A DNA stretch of 20,654 nucleotides from Candidatus Limimorpha equi. GTDB lineage: Bacteria; Bacteroidota; Bacteroidia; Bacteroidales; F082. The position numbers and the translations under genes are program-made. Below are positions 14,068-20,654 of this stretch, in pieces. The stretch spans positions 1-20,654 of the forward strand of contig JAGHSL010000198.1 in the NCBI GenBank assembly GCA_018065885.1, read 5' to 3'. A model generated the notes under the pieces. That model was not told the DNA's origin, did no database searches, and worked only from the letters and a program-made list of their open reading frames with translations. Positions within the stretch are counted from its first letter, which is position 1. Each line of letters opens with the position of its first letter.

Positions 14068-15663
14068 TCACTTCAAAATCCGCTTATATTCCTTTTCGTT
14101 CGACAAAATCTCAATGGCTTTCTGAACGCCGTTGTCTTCGGCAAGCATCACTTCGTAGTATTGCTGCATTTCGTAGACGTTGCGGGCGATGAGGGCTTTC
14201 ACTTGCAGACGGATGAACTTTTCGGAGCGTGCAAATTCCTCTTCGTTCCATTCCACCTTGTTTTCTTCGCCAACTTTTTTCAGTCCGACAATAAGGTCGT
14301 CGCCAACGGTGAATTCCTTGTTGAATTGGGCGAAATCGGCGTATTTCTTCAGCATTTCGTCTCTGTGCTGCAGCGCGTAGTCGGTCGTGAAACGGTTGAG
14401 TGCGCCTTTCCTGACTAAGTTTGTATAAAGCTTACTATTAAAAGAGGTGTCGACGGGAATGAAAATGTCGGGCATGATGCCGCCACCGCCGTAAACGGTG
14501 CGACCGCTATCGGTCTTATATTTCAGTGAATCAGGGAAATGTATGCTATCGGCATGGAAATATTCACCGTTTTCAAGGCGTTTCAGCATTTCCTTGTGAT
14601 ATTCTTCAACGCCATCTTCGTAAGGGCGCTGGATGCAACGGCCTGTTGGTGTGTGATAACGTGCTGTTGTCAAGCGGATTATGGAACCATCGGGCAGACT
14701 TTTGGGTTGCTGGACCAAGCCTTTCCCGAACGAACGGCGGCCAATGACAACGCCACGGTCGTGATCCTGAATGGCGCCTGAGAGAATCTCGCTTGCCGAT
14801 GCCGAACCTTCGTCAATGAGGACGACCAGATTGCCTTTGGTGAAAAGTCCGTTGCTGGTGCTTCGCCATTCCTGACGGGGCTGGTGAAGACCTTCCTGAA
14901 AAACGATGAGCTTGTCTTCGGTCAGAAACTCGTCGACCAACTCAATGGCTGTGCTGAGGAATCCGCCCGTGTTGCCGCGCAAGTCGAAGACCAGCGATTT
15001 CATGCCTTGACTGCTGAGTTTGGCGAAGGCTTTCTTAAACTCCTCGTCTGAATCTCTTGCGAATTGGTCTAACTTAATGTAACCAATCTGATCGTTAAGC
15101 ATAAAGGCCGCATTGATGCTGTTCAACGGAATCTTGTCGCGGATGATTTCAAAATCAATGAGTTCGGGGTCGCCGCCGCGCATTACGCTCACGGTGACTT
15201 TCGAACCTTTCTTGCCGCGCAGGTGTTTCTGAACGTATTCGTTATTCACTTTTTTGCCGAAAGCATCTTCGCCATCAATCTTGATGAACTTGTCGCCCGT
15301 CATAATGCCGACTTTTTCGGAAGGACCGCCAGCCGTGGGACTGATGACGGTGATGGTGTCGCGGATGAGCTGGAAAGTGACGCCGATGCCTTCGAAACTG
15401 CCGACCAAAGGCTCGTTGGCTTTCTCAACGTCTTTTTTGGAAATATAGGCCGAATGTGGGTCTAATTCTTTCAGTACCGCAACGATAGCTTCTTCCACGA
15501 GTTTGTCGGAATTGGCCGTGTCGACATAAAAATTGTCGATGAGATACATCGTAGTGGCGAATTTCTGTGCATTCAGCTGTGCCTTGCTTGGCTTTTGGTT
15601 TTGTGCTGTGGAAAACAATGATGCCAGAAGCAAAATGCTGATAAATAAAGTCTTGATATTCAT
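14068..15663 (-). CDS. S41 family C-terminal processing peptidase (CtpA/Prc type)
   Basis: A 531-aa exported serine protease that degrades or trims periplasmic proteins from their C-termini. Residues 1-21 are a signal peptide (ending STAQ). A short helical N-terminal region is followed by a PDZ domain (about 85-165, starting near the GIGVTFQL segment) and the S41 catalytic core (about 185-345). S289 in DEGSASASE and K314 in SFGKGLVQ form the Ser-Lys dyad with the family's 25-residue spacing; Q318 is the usual supporting residue. The roughly 185-residue tail (about 346-531) is typical of Bacteroidota homologues. It is the last gene of the five-gene operon, 15 bp after the Sel1 lipoprotein gene. 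Gingipain-like proteases and cargo are encoded nearby, but a direct functional link is inference only. Confidence 0.94.
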   Translation of the reverse strand: MNIKTLFISILLLASLFSTAQNQKPSKAQLNAQKFATTMYLIDNFYVDTANSDKLVEEAIVAVLKELDPHSAYISKKDVEKANEPLVGSFEGIGVTFQLIRDTITVISPTAGGPSEKVGIMTGDKFIKIDGEDAFGKKVNNEYVQKHLRGKKGSKVTVSVMRGGDPELIDFEIIRDKIPLNSINAAFMLNDQIGYIKLDQFARDSDEEFKKAFAKLSSQGMKSLVFDLRGNTGGFLSTAIELVDEFLTEDKLIVFQEGLHQPRQEWRSTSNGLFTKGNLVVLIDEGSASASEILSGAIQDHDRGVVIGRRSFGKGLVQQPKSLPDGSIIRLTTARYHTPTGRCIQRPYEDGVEEYHKEMLKRLENGEYFHADSIHFPDSLKYKTDSGRTVYGGGGIMPDIFIPVDTSFNSKLYTNLVRKGALNRFTTDYALQHRDEMLKKYADFAQFNKEFTVGDDLIVGLKKVGEENKVEWNEEEFARSEKFIRLQVKALIARNVYEMQQYYEVMLAEDNGVQKAIEILSNEKEYKRILK

Positions 15664-15678
15664 TTTGTTTAGTTTTTA

Positions 15679-16887
15679 TTATCTTTGATATTCCATGTCT
15701 TTTGTGAAAGTACCGTCGTAGAAAATCTCAAAATTGATGGTATACACGCCGTCGAGTCCTTTCCATTTTATGGTTCCTTTCCCGACGTATAAAAGCGGTG
15801 CAACATCGGGGCTTGGGTCGATGCCGTTTCCTGTTGCAAGGCAATAGGCTAACAGAGCTTTGGCTTCTTTTTTGCCGCCAATTGCCGCTTGGGTCAGATA
15901 GTTGATGGCTTGTGCATATACGTTCAAGTCGCCATAGTTTCCGAACATGAGCTTGAAACCTTCCTGATAAAGCTGGTCGGCTTCTGTCTTTATTTCATCG
16001 GCTTTCATTGGCTCAATACGGATGTTTTTTTTGCTTTTTTCCTGTTTCTGCAAGTCTGGAGATAAGGCTAAAATGAATTTGTCGTATTGGTTTTGATTGG
16101 GGACGACGGCTTGGGCATACATCTCCTTGGATTTGTCTTTGTTTTCATCAACGACAATGCCTTTGTCGTAAATATATGCCATTTCCATCTGAGCATTGGC
16201 ATAACCTTGTTCTGCGGCTTTTTTCACCCAAAGGACATATTGGTTTTGGTCGCGTTTCACAAGGTCGCCGTCGCGATAGAGCAGCCCCAAGTTGTATTGT
16301 GCAATGGGCAATCCGTAATTGGCGGCTTCGCGAAGATAATGCAACGATTTTTCTACATCTTGCTCAACGCCTTCACCTTTATAATATAGATAGCTTAACT
16401 GGTATTGAGCTATAGGTATGTTTTGCTCCGCCGCCTTTTCGTACCAATAGACTGCTTTCGCCATGTCTTTATCTACATGTTTTCCGTTTTCATAGCAGGC
16501 GCCTATTTCAATTTGGGCATTGGCATAACCTTGTTCCGCTGCTTTCAGTTGATAGTAAAAGGCACTGTCTTCGTTGAAGACCACGCCAGAACCATTGTAA
16601 AAGGCTAAGGCCATATTGAATTGGGCTTCGGCATCCCCTTGATTGGCTGCTTTCCTGTACCATTTTGTCGCTTCGATGAAGTATCCTTTTTCGGCATAAA
16701 ACTGTCCCAACTCATTTTGTGCTTTCACATCACCGGAATCGGCTTTTTGCATGAGTCTTTCATCTGCTTTCAAGGCGGTGCTTTCTTGCAACGGCTCAAC
16801 ATTGACGTTGAGGCAGGAAACCATGAAAAGAAGTCCCAATGCCGATAGGGTAAGAAGTCTGAGGCTATGGCAAGTCGTTTTATGCAT
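15679..16887 (-). CDS. Sel1-repeat (TPR-like) lipoprotein
   Basis: A 402-aa lipoprotein, probably in the periplasm or attached to the inner face of the outer membrane. The start used here is the ATG at 16887 because it gives a proper lipoprotein signal peptide with lipobox FMVSC and lipidated C25. It also lies 2 bp after the preceding stop codon. The same frame stays open upstream to 17136, but that stretch overlaps the TsaC gene and encodes basic, unstructured sequence. At least five Sel1-type repeats of about 36 residues span about 55-260 (A-x-x-x-L/M-G/A-x-x-Y, then KAAEQG-type ends), with one more near 325-355. The last 45 residues are beta-rich (GTIKWKGLDGVYTINFEIFYDGTF). Sel1 proteins usually act as adaptors in protein complexes or signalling. 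The specific partner is unknown. Confidence 0.88.
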   Translation of the reverse strand: MHKTTCHSLRLLTLSALGLLFMVSCLNVNVEPLQESTALKADERLMQKADSGDVKAQNELGQFYAEKGYFIEATKWYRKAANQGDAEAQFNMALAFYNGSGVVFNEDSAFYYQLKAAEQGYANAQIEIGACYENGKHVDKDMAKAVYWYEKAAEQNIPIAQYQLSYLYYKGEGVEQDVEKSLHYLREAANYGLPIAQYNLGLLYRDGDLVKRDQNQYVLWVKKAAEQGYANAQMEMAYIYDKGIVVDENKDKSKEMYAQAVVPNQNQYDKFILALSPDLQKQEKSKKNIRIEPMKADEIKTEADQLYQEGFKLMFGNYGDLNVYAQAINYLTQAAIGGKKEAKALLAYCLATGNGIDPSPDVAPLLYVGKGTIKWKGLDGVYTINFEIFYDGTFTKDMEYQR

Positions 16888-16889
16888 GT

Positions 16890-17465
16890 TTATCTTCTGA
16901 TAATGTCGAAAGTGTTGTCTTTGTTCAATTTGATGATGGTTGAACTTTTCGGTTTGCCGAAAACATCGTGATAGAGTTGCACGGTGTAGTCGACGGATTG
17001 TTTCACTTCTTCGGTTATGTCGTTGAATGTCAATGCCGACAGCTGACCCGAAAGGTTGGCCGATGTCGAGGTGATGGGCTTGCCCAACTGACGGATGACT
17101 TCCTTGCAAAAGTCGTTTTCGACCACGCGGATGCATACAGATTTGTCTGCCGAGACGTTTTTCGCAAGGTTTTTGCCTTCATCGTAAATGATGCTCAATG
17201 GACTGGTGGCGTGCTCAATTAAATCATAGGCTATGGCTGGCACATCTACGACATAATCCTTGAGCCGGTCGGCACTGTCAACCAGAATGATAAGACTTTT
17301 GTTGGCGGGTCTTTTCTTGGCTTCATACACTTTGTCGCAAGCCTTGCTGTTGGTGGCATCGCAACCAATGCCCCAAATGGTGTCGGTAGGGTAGAGGATG
17401 GTTTTCCCTGCTTGCAGGGCTTCGACGGTTCTTTTTACTTCTTCTTCAAATGGTGTCATGCTCAT
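16890..17465 (-). CDS. tsaC: Threonylcarbamoyl-AMP synthase, TsaC/YrdC type
   Basis: A 191-aa cytoplasmic enzyme that makes threonylcarbamoyl-adenylate from threonine, bicarbonate and ATP, the first step of t6A modification at position 37 of tRNAs reading ANN codons. Family marks are TILYPTDTIWGIGCDA (22-37), KKRPANKSL (50-58), the conserved TSTSANLSG (132-140) and SSTIIKL (174-180). The length fits the short TsaC/YrdC form without the extra Sua5 domain. Two in-frame Mets are close together (MSM); the second, at 17459, is an equally plausible start. It lies within the operon, 23 bp after the family 4 glycosyltransferase gene and 2 bp before the Sel1 lipoprotein gene. The neighbours suggest co-expression with envelope genes and no shared pathway. 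Confidence 0.93.
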   Translation of the reverse strand: MSMTPFEEEVKRTVEALQAGKTILYPTDTIWGIGCDATNSKACDKVYEAKKRPANKSLIILVDSADRLKDYVVDVPAIAYDLIEHATSPLSIIYDEGKNLAKNVSADKSVCIRVVENDFCKEVIRQLGKPITSTSANLSGQLSALTFNDITEEVKQSVDYTVQLYHDVFGKPKSSTIIKLNKDNTFDIIRR

Positions 17466-17488
17466 GGTGATAGTGTTTTTGATTGATG

Positions 17489-18607
17489 TTAGGATAATGA
17501 TAAATATATGTCCATCAACGATTTGGCTATTGTTGCATCGGAAAATTTCTTGACGTGTTCCTTGCCTTTGCCAATCATTTGCTGTTGCAGGGCTTGGTTG
17601 CCGAGTATTTCGTCAATGGTGTTGGCAAGGTCGGTTTCGTCGTTCAGCGATACATAGCGGCTTCCGGCTCCTCCGCTTTCTCTAAGGCAAGCCTCATTGG
17701 AAGTGATGACAGGCACGTTGCTGTGCAGGGCTTCGATGATTGGAATGCCGAACCCTTCGGAAAGCGATGGATAAATGAACAAGGATGCGCTTTGGTAAAT
17801 TGTCGGAAAATCCAGGAAATCAACATTATGGAGCATCAGCACTTTTTTCTCCAAATGGTTGGCCTTGATGAAATCGTGCAAGGTTTTGGCATATTCCGTT
17901 TCTTTCCCGATGATAACCAAAGGAATGTCTATGTTGTTGGCTTTCATTGCCTTGAGAATCAATATTTGATTCTTCCTTCTTTCAACGGCACCTACATTCA
18001 GCATGAAATTTTCGGGCAGATTGTATTTTTGCCTGACATGCTGTTTCCTTTCTTCGGTGCATTTGTGCTGGAAAATCGGGCTGCAACCTTGGTAAATGAC
18101 CTGGATTTTCGATTCGTTGATGTTGGCAAACTCAACCAAATCCTGTTTCGTCTGCTCGCTAATGGCGATGACTTTGTCGGCAATCTTGCAGCTGTGGAAA
18201 TACTTGAGTTTGTACATTTTCCTGTCGAAAGCTGGATAAAGTTCAGGCTGCTTGATGAAAATCAGGTCGTGCATGGTGACGATGCTCCGCGCCTTGGTCT
18301 TTTCGATGCCCCAAGGCAATTCGTGGCTCAGTCCGTGAAAAACGTCGATGTTTTCTTTTTTGATTTCCGAAACCATTCCGAAACTGCGCCATAAGGCACT
18401 CAGGCTTCTGTCGATTTTATTGCTCGGAAGAATGATTTGGGCATTGTCGGGACAATCGAAAGAAATGCTTTTGTCGATTTTCGGCGTGTATAGAAAATGC
18501 TGGTTTTCAGGGAACGACGACGACATGATGCGTATGGTGTCGCGGCTGTAGTTGCCCAATCCGCGATGGTTGTTGAAAGCCCGTTTTGCATCAAATCCGA
18601 TTCTCAT
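17489..18607 (-). CDS. Glycosyltransferase family 4 (GT-B fold)
   Basis: A 372-aa cytoplasmic or membrane-associated retaining glycosyltransferase that moves a sugar from a nucleotide donor to an acceptor. The N-terminal half carries DAKRAFNNHRGLGNYSRD (6-23), the glycine-rich acceptor-side loop. The GT1-type C-terminal domain has GAVERRKN (206-213), with the R/K pair that binds the donor phosphates, and the EX7E motif at E284 and E292 (SEGFGIPIIE). No transmembrane segment is evident. It is similar in layout to mannosyl- and related transferases of lipopolysaccharide or capsule synthesis, but sugar and acceptor cannot be read from sequence. The gene follows the family 2 glycosyltransferase after 14 bp, so the two probably act on the same glycan. 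Confidence 0.93.
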   Translation of the reverse strand: MRIGFDAKRAFNNHRGLGNYSRDTIRIMSSSFPENQHFLYTPKIDKSISFDCPDNAQIILPSNKIDRSLSALWRSFGMVSEIKKENIDVFHGLSHELPWGIEKTKARSIVTMHDLIFIKQPELYPAFDRKMYKLKYFHSCKIADKVIAISEQTKQDLVEFANINESKIQVIYQGCSPIFQHKCTEERKQHVRQKYNLPENFMLNVGAVERRKNQILILKAMKANNIDIPLVIIGKETEYAKTLHDFIKANHLEKKVLMLHNVDFLDFPTIYQSASLFIYPSLSEGFGIPIIEALHSNVPVITSNEACLRESGGAGSRYVSLNDETDLANTIDEILGNQALQQQMIGKGKEHVKKFSDATIAKSLMDIYLSLS

Positions 18608-18621
18608 TTCTTTTGGTTTTT

Positions 18622-19368
18622 TTAATGTTTTGCAATGAGTTTGCGCTTCAAAAACACGCTTTTTGCGTTGATAATGCTGATTCTGAATCCAGTTTTTCCG
18701 TCGAGGAAACCAGTCTTGAAGACGTAATCATGCACGAAACGCCAAAAACAATGAACGCAAGCTCCAAAAATTGTGCCTTTTTTGCCTTTGGCGATGGCAT
18801 CTTCAGCCGACAGATGGGCGAATTTTTCGGTTTGACGGCGAAATTCAGCCTCGCTGTAATAGGAATAATGGTATAAGTCGCCATCGATGCGGACAGTCTC
18901 GTGATCGGCAGGAATGGCTAATGTTTCGTGGACTTGACCGCCCGTCCAACTGACAAACCTGCGGTCGAAAATCCTGATTTTGTACTCAGGATACCAGCCG
19001 CCATGCCGAATCCATTTGCCGCAATAATTCATCAGCCGGTTCATTGAAAACACTTTTTTATCCGCGTTTAATTCTTTGATTTTCTGAATGGATTGCGCCA
19101 ATTCAGGTGAAACAGCTTCATCGGCATCGATGGAAAAAATCATGTCGTTTGAGGCCAATGCGTTGGCAAATTGCTTTTGCTTCACATAGCCTTCCCAATT
19201 GTGTTTCACGAACTTCACGCCCAACGATTTGCAGATGGATTCGGTGGCATCGTTGGAAAACGAGTCGACCACAATGATTTCGTCGGCAATGCCTTGCAGC
19301 GATTGCACGCAACGACCAATGTTTTTCTCCTCGTTGAGGGTTATTATGACGGCTGAAAGAGCGTTCAT
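18622..19368 (-). CDS. Glycosyltransferase family 2, WaaE/KdtX-like
   Basis: A 248-aa GT-A-fold inverting glycosyltransferase, probably acting on the lipopolysaccharide core at the cytoplasmic face of the inner membrane. It begins AVIITLNEEKNIGRC (6-20), has the first family Asp in IIVVDSFSND (31-40), and the DXD motif in SIDADE (79-84, D81 and D83). The GGQVHE motif (143-148) is typical of the WaaE/KdtX-like subgroup. A slightly longer frame would start at a TTG at 19386 inside the likely -7 box; the ATG at 19368 is preferred because the conserved domain starts right after it. First gene of the five-gene operon. Nothing in the sequence identifies the sugar; KdtX-like heptose or glucose transfer is only an analogy. 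Confidence 0.92.
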   Translation of the reverse strand: MNALSAVIITLNEEKNIGRCVQSLQGIADEIIVVDSFSNDATESICKSLGVKFVKHNWEGYVKQKQFANALASNDMIFSIDADEAVSPELAQSIQKIKELNADKKVFSMNRLMNYCGKWIRHGGWYPEYKIRIFDRRFVSWTGGQVHETLAIPADHETVRIDGDLYHYSYYSEAEFRRQTEKFAHLSAEDAIAKGKKGTIFGACVHCFWRFVHDYVFKTGFLDGKTGFRISIINAKSVFLKRKLIAKH

Positions 19369-19383
19369 GCTTCTAAAATTTGG

Positions 19384-19391
19384 CAAAGATA
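19384..19391 (-). promoter_or_regulatory. Bacteroidota -7 box of the glycosyltransferase-S41 operon
   Basis: On the minus strand this reads TATCTTTG, matching TAnnTTTG, 15 bp upstream of the chosen ATG of the family 2 glycosyltransferase. This would give a very short leader. No convincing TTG is seen at -33. It is the only candidate promoter for the five tightly spaced genes downstream. Confidence 0.5.
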
Positions 19392-19484
19392 GTTGTTTTT
19401 GGACATAAATTTGTCATAAATCTTGCATTAATCTTTTTTGCCTTCAGCAGCGGACAATAAATGCGAAGTAAGTTTTAAAGTAGA

Positions 19485-19825
19485 AATTCATGTGTTTTGT
19501 TCCCTGCGCTCCCTGAGCCTGTCGAAGGGGCTTGTCGTAGGGCGCATTTAAAATTATCTGTAAAAATCTGTTAAATCTGTAGTTAATTGAAAATCAGTGT
19601 AATCTGCGAAATCTGCGGTTTTAAAGACTTCTGCGGAAATCAGCGTTATCTGCGGGAGAAAAAAAACGTGTCAATTCATGCGCTTTGTTCCCTGAGCCTG
19701 TCGAAGGGTGAATTTAATAATATCTGTATAATCTGTAAGATCTGTAGTTAATTGAAAATCAGCGTAATCTGCGAAATCTGCGGTTCAAAAACTCTCTGCG
19801 TAAATCAGCGTTATCTGCGGGAGAA
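19485..19825. repeat. Two imperfect direct copies of an ATCTG-rich intergenic repeat
   Basis: Copy 1 (19485-19660) and copy 2 (19673-19825) both run from AATTCATG to TGCGGGAGAA. Shared landmarks, in order, are CCCTGAGCCTGTCGAAGGG (19511-19529 and 19690-19708), several AATCTGT units, TAGTTAATTGAAAATCAG, GTAATCTGCGAAATCTGCGG, and CAGCGTTATCTGCGGGAG. Copy 1 is longer by extra sequence near its first CCCTGCG and after CGAAGGG. The copies fill most of the gap between the divergent operons. No reading frame or RNA gene is evident. Sequences like these occur as dispersed intergenic repeats in Bacteroidota, as far as I recall. Confidence 0.85.
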
Positions 19826-19838
19826 ACGGAAATTTACT

Positions 19839-19846
19839 TATTTTTG
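19839..19846 (+). promoter_or_regulatory. Bacteroidota -7 box of fabG
   Basis: TATTTTTG matches TAnnTTTG and lies 20 bp upstream of the fabG start codon. It begins 13 bp after the end of repeat copy 2, so a -33 element would fall within the repeat's GGGAGAA end. No TTG is found there. Confidence 0.5.
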
Positions 19847-19866
19847 CATCTTTAAACTGATTAAAA

Positions 19867-20613
19867 ATGGAATTACTCAAAGGAAAAGTCGCTCTTATTA
19901 CGGGCGCTGCCCGTGGCATTGGAAAGGCAATCGCCTTGCGTTTTGCTTCCGAAGGCTGCGATATTGCTTTCACTGATTTGGTTATCAATGAATTGGCTGA
20001 AGAAACAAAGAAAGAAATTGAAGCTCTTGGTGTGCAGGTAAAAGCCTACGCATCGGATGCTTCCAATTTTGAAGACACGCAAAACGTTGTCAAACAGGTG
20101 AATGACGATTTCGGCCATATTGATATTTTGGTCAACAATGCGGGCATCACGAAAGATGTTGCTTTGAAACGCATGACCGAAGACCAGTGGGACGCTGTCA
20201 TCAATGTCAATCTGAAATCGGTGTTCAATTTCACGAAGGCTATTCAGCCGATTATGTGGAAACAAGGCGGCGGAAGTGTCATCAACATGAGTTCGGTGGT
20301 CGGTTTGGGCGGCAATGCCAACCAGTGCAATTATGCTGCATCGAAGGCTGGCATCATTGGCTTCACGAAGTCGGCGGCCAAGGAAATGGGTGTGCGCAAC
20401 ATTCGTCACAATGCCATTGCTCCGGGTTTCATCCTGACCGAAATGACCAAGGCTTTGCCTGAGGAAATCCTGAAAAAATGGGAGGAATCGATTCCGTTGC
20501 ATCGCGGTGGAACGCCTGAAGACATTGCCAACGTGGCGGTCTTCTTGGCTTCCGATTTGTCGAGTTATGTCACGGGTCAGGTGATTCATGTCTGCGGCGG
20601 CATGGCGATGTAA
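19867..20613 (+). CDS. fabG: 3-oxoacyl-ACP reductase FabG (short-chain dehydrogenase)
   Basis: A 248-aa cytoplasmic NADPH-dependent reductase that converts 3-oxoacyl-ACP to (R)-3-hydroxyacyl-ACP in type II fatty acid elongation. The Rossmann nucleotide-binding loop is TGAARGIG (12-19), followed by the NNAG motif (90-93). The catalytic set is N115, S143 (in MSSVVG), Y156 and K160 (YAASK), with the normal 13-residue Ser-Tyr spacing. AIAPGFILTEMT (183-194) is the usual FabG substrate-loop region, here preceded by RNIRHN where RGIRVN is common. The C-terminus (GQVIHVCGGMAM) is canonical. The gene is monocistronic as far as the window shows; the remaining 41 bp are AT-rich. Other short-chain dehydrogenases share the fold, but length and motifs favour FabG. 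Confidence 0.92.
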   Translation: MELLKGKVALITGAARGIGKAIALRFASEGCDIAFTDLVINELAEETKKEIEALGVQVKAYASDASNFEDTQNVVKQVNDDFGHIDILVNNAGITKDVALKRMTEDQWDAVINVNLKSVFNFTKAIQPIMWKQGGGSVINMSSVVGLGGNANQCNYAASKAGIIGFTKSAAKEMGVRNIRHNAIAPGFILTEMTKALPEEILKKWEESIPLHRGGTPEDIANVAVFLASDLSSYVTGQVIHVCGGMAM

Positions 20614-20654
20614 GGCTTGATTTAAAGATTTAAAATTTAAAGATTTAGTAAGAA

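Noticed and set aside
16888..17136. 83-codon upstream extension of the Sel1 lipoprotein frame
   Set aside because: It overlaps the TsaC coding sequence on the same strand, encodes basic low-complexity sequence, and would bury the lipoprotein signal peptide that begins at 16887.
19369..19386. Six-codon N-terminal extension of the family 2 glycosyltransferase from a TTG
   Set aside because: The TTG lies within the likely -7 box TATCTTTG, and the conserved domain begins directly after the ATG at 19368.
19873..20589. 238-codon minus-strand frame opposite fabG
   Set aside because: It is the antisense shadow of a canonical FabG with all catalytic residues, and its translation shows no recognisable domain.

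Overview
The window looks like a chromosomal segment of a Bacteroidota bacterium, probably order Bacteroidales. Three proteins combine an N-terminal signal peptide with a type IX secretion (T9SS) type A C-terminal sorting domain. Two of these are gingipain-like C25 peptidases. Promoter-like TAnnTTTG (-7) boxes of the Bacteroidota type lie upstream of seven transcription units, and Shine-Dalgarno-like sequences are not evident. I see no rRNA, tRNA, phage gene, insertion sequence or CRISPR array. Ten of the eleven genes are on the minus strand.

Region 1 (28-12281) is an exported-protein region. It holds two full-length paralogous C25 peptidases (28-3513 and 5420-8899) separated by a solitary AAA_14/DUF4143 ATPase (3804-5138), an unrecognised exported protein (9078-10298), and a T9SS cargo with W-G repeats and a fibronectin-like domain (10359-12281). 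Three gaps here carry the same composite repeat: a terminator-like hairpin next to a GTAGAGACGCGA palindrome.

Region 2 (12372-13849) holds a second AAA_14/DUF4143 ATPase and its upstream array. Both ATPase genes in the window are preceded by tandem repeats with a period of exactly 33 bp, about four units each. The repeat sequence differs completely between the two genes. Both promoters also share a T-A-T-n-TTTGCAGCGGA core. This gene plus private 33-bp array module is the best candidate here for something undescribed.

Region 3 (14068-19368) is a compact five-gene minus-strand operon with gaps of 2-23 bp. In transcription order it encodes a WaaE-like family 2 glycosyltransferase, a family 4 glycosyltransferase, a TsaC/YrdC tRNA-modification enzyme, a Sel1-repeat lipoprotein and an S41 C-terminal processing peptidase. 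The theme is the cell envelope, possibly lipopolysaccharide, which in T9SS bacteria is also the anchor for secreted cargo.

Region 4 (19369-20654) has a roughly 480-bp divergent intergenic region with two imperfect direct copies of a 150-180 bp ATCTG-rich sequence, then a plus-strand fabG.
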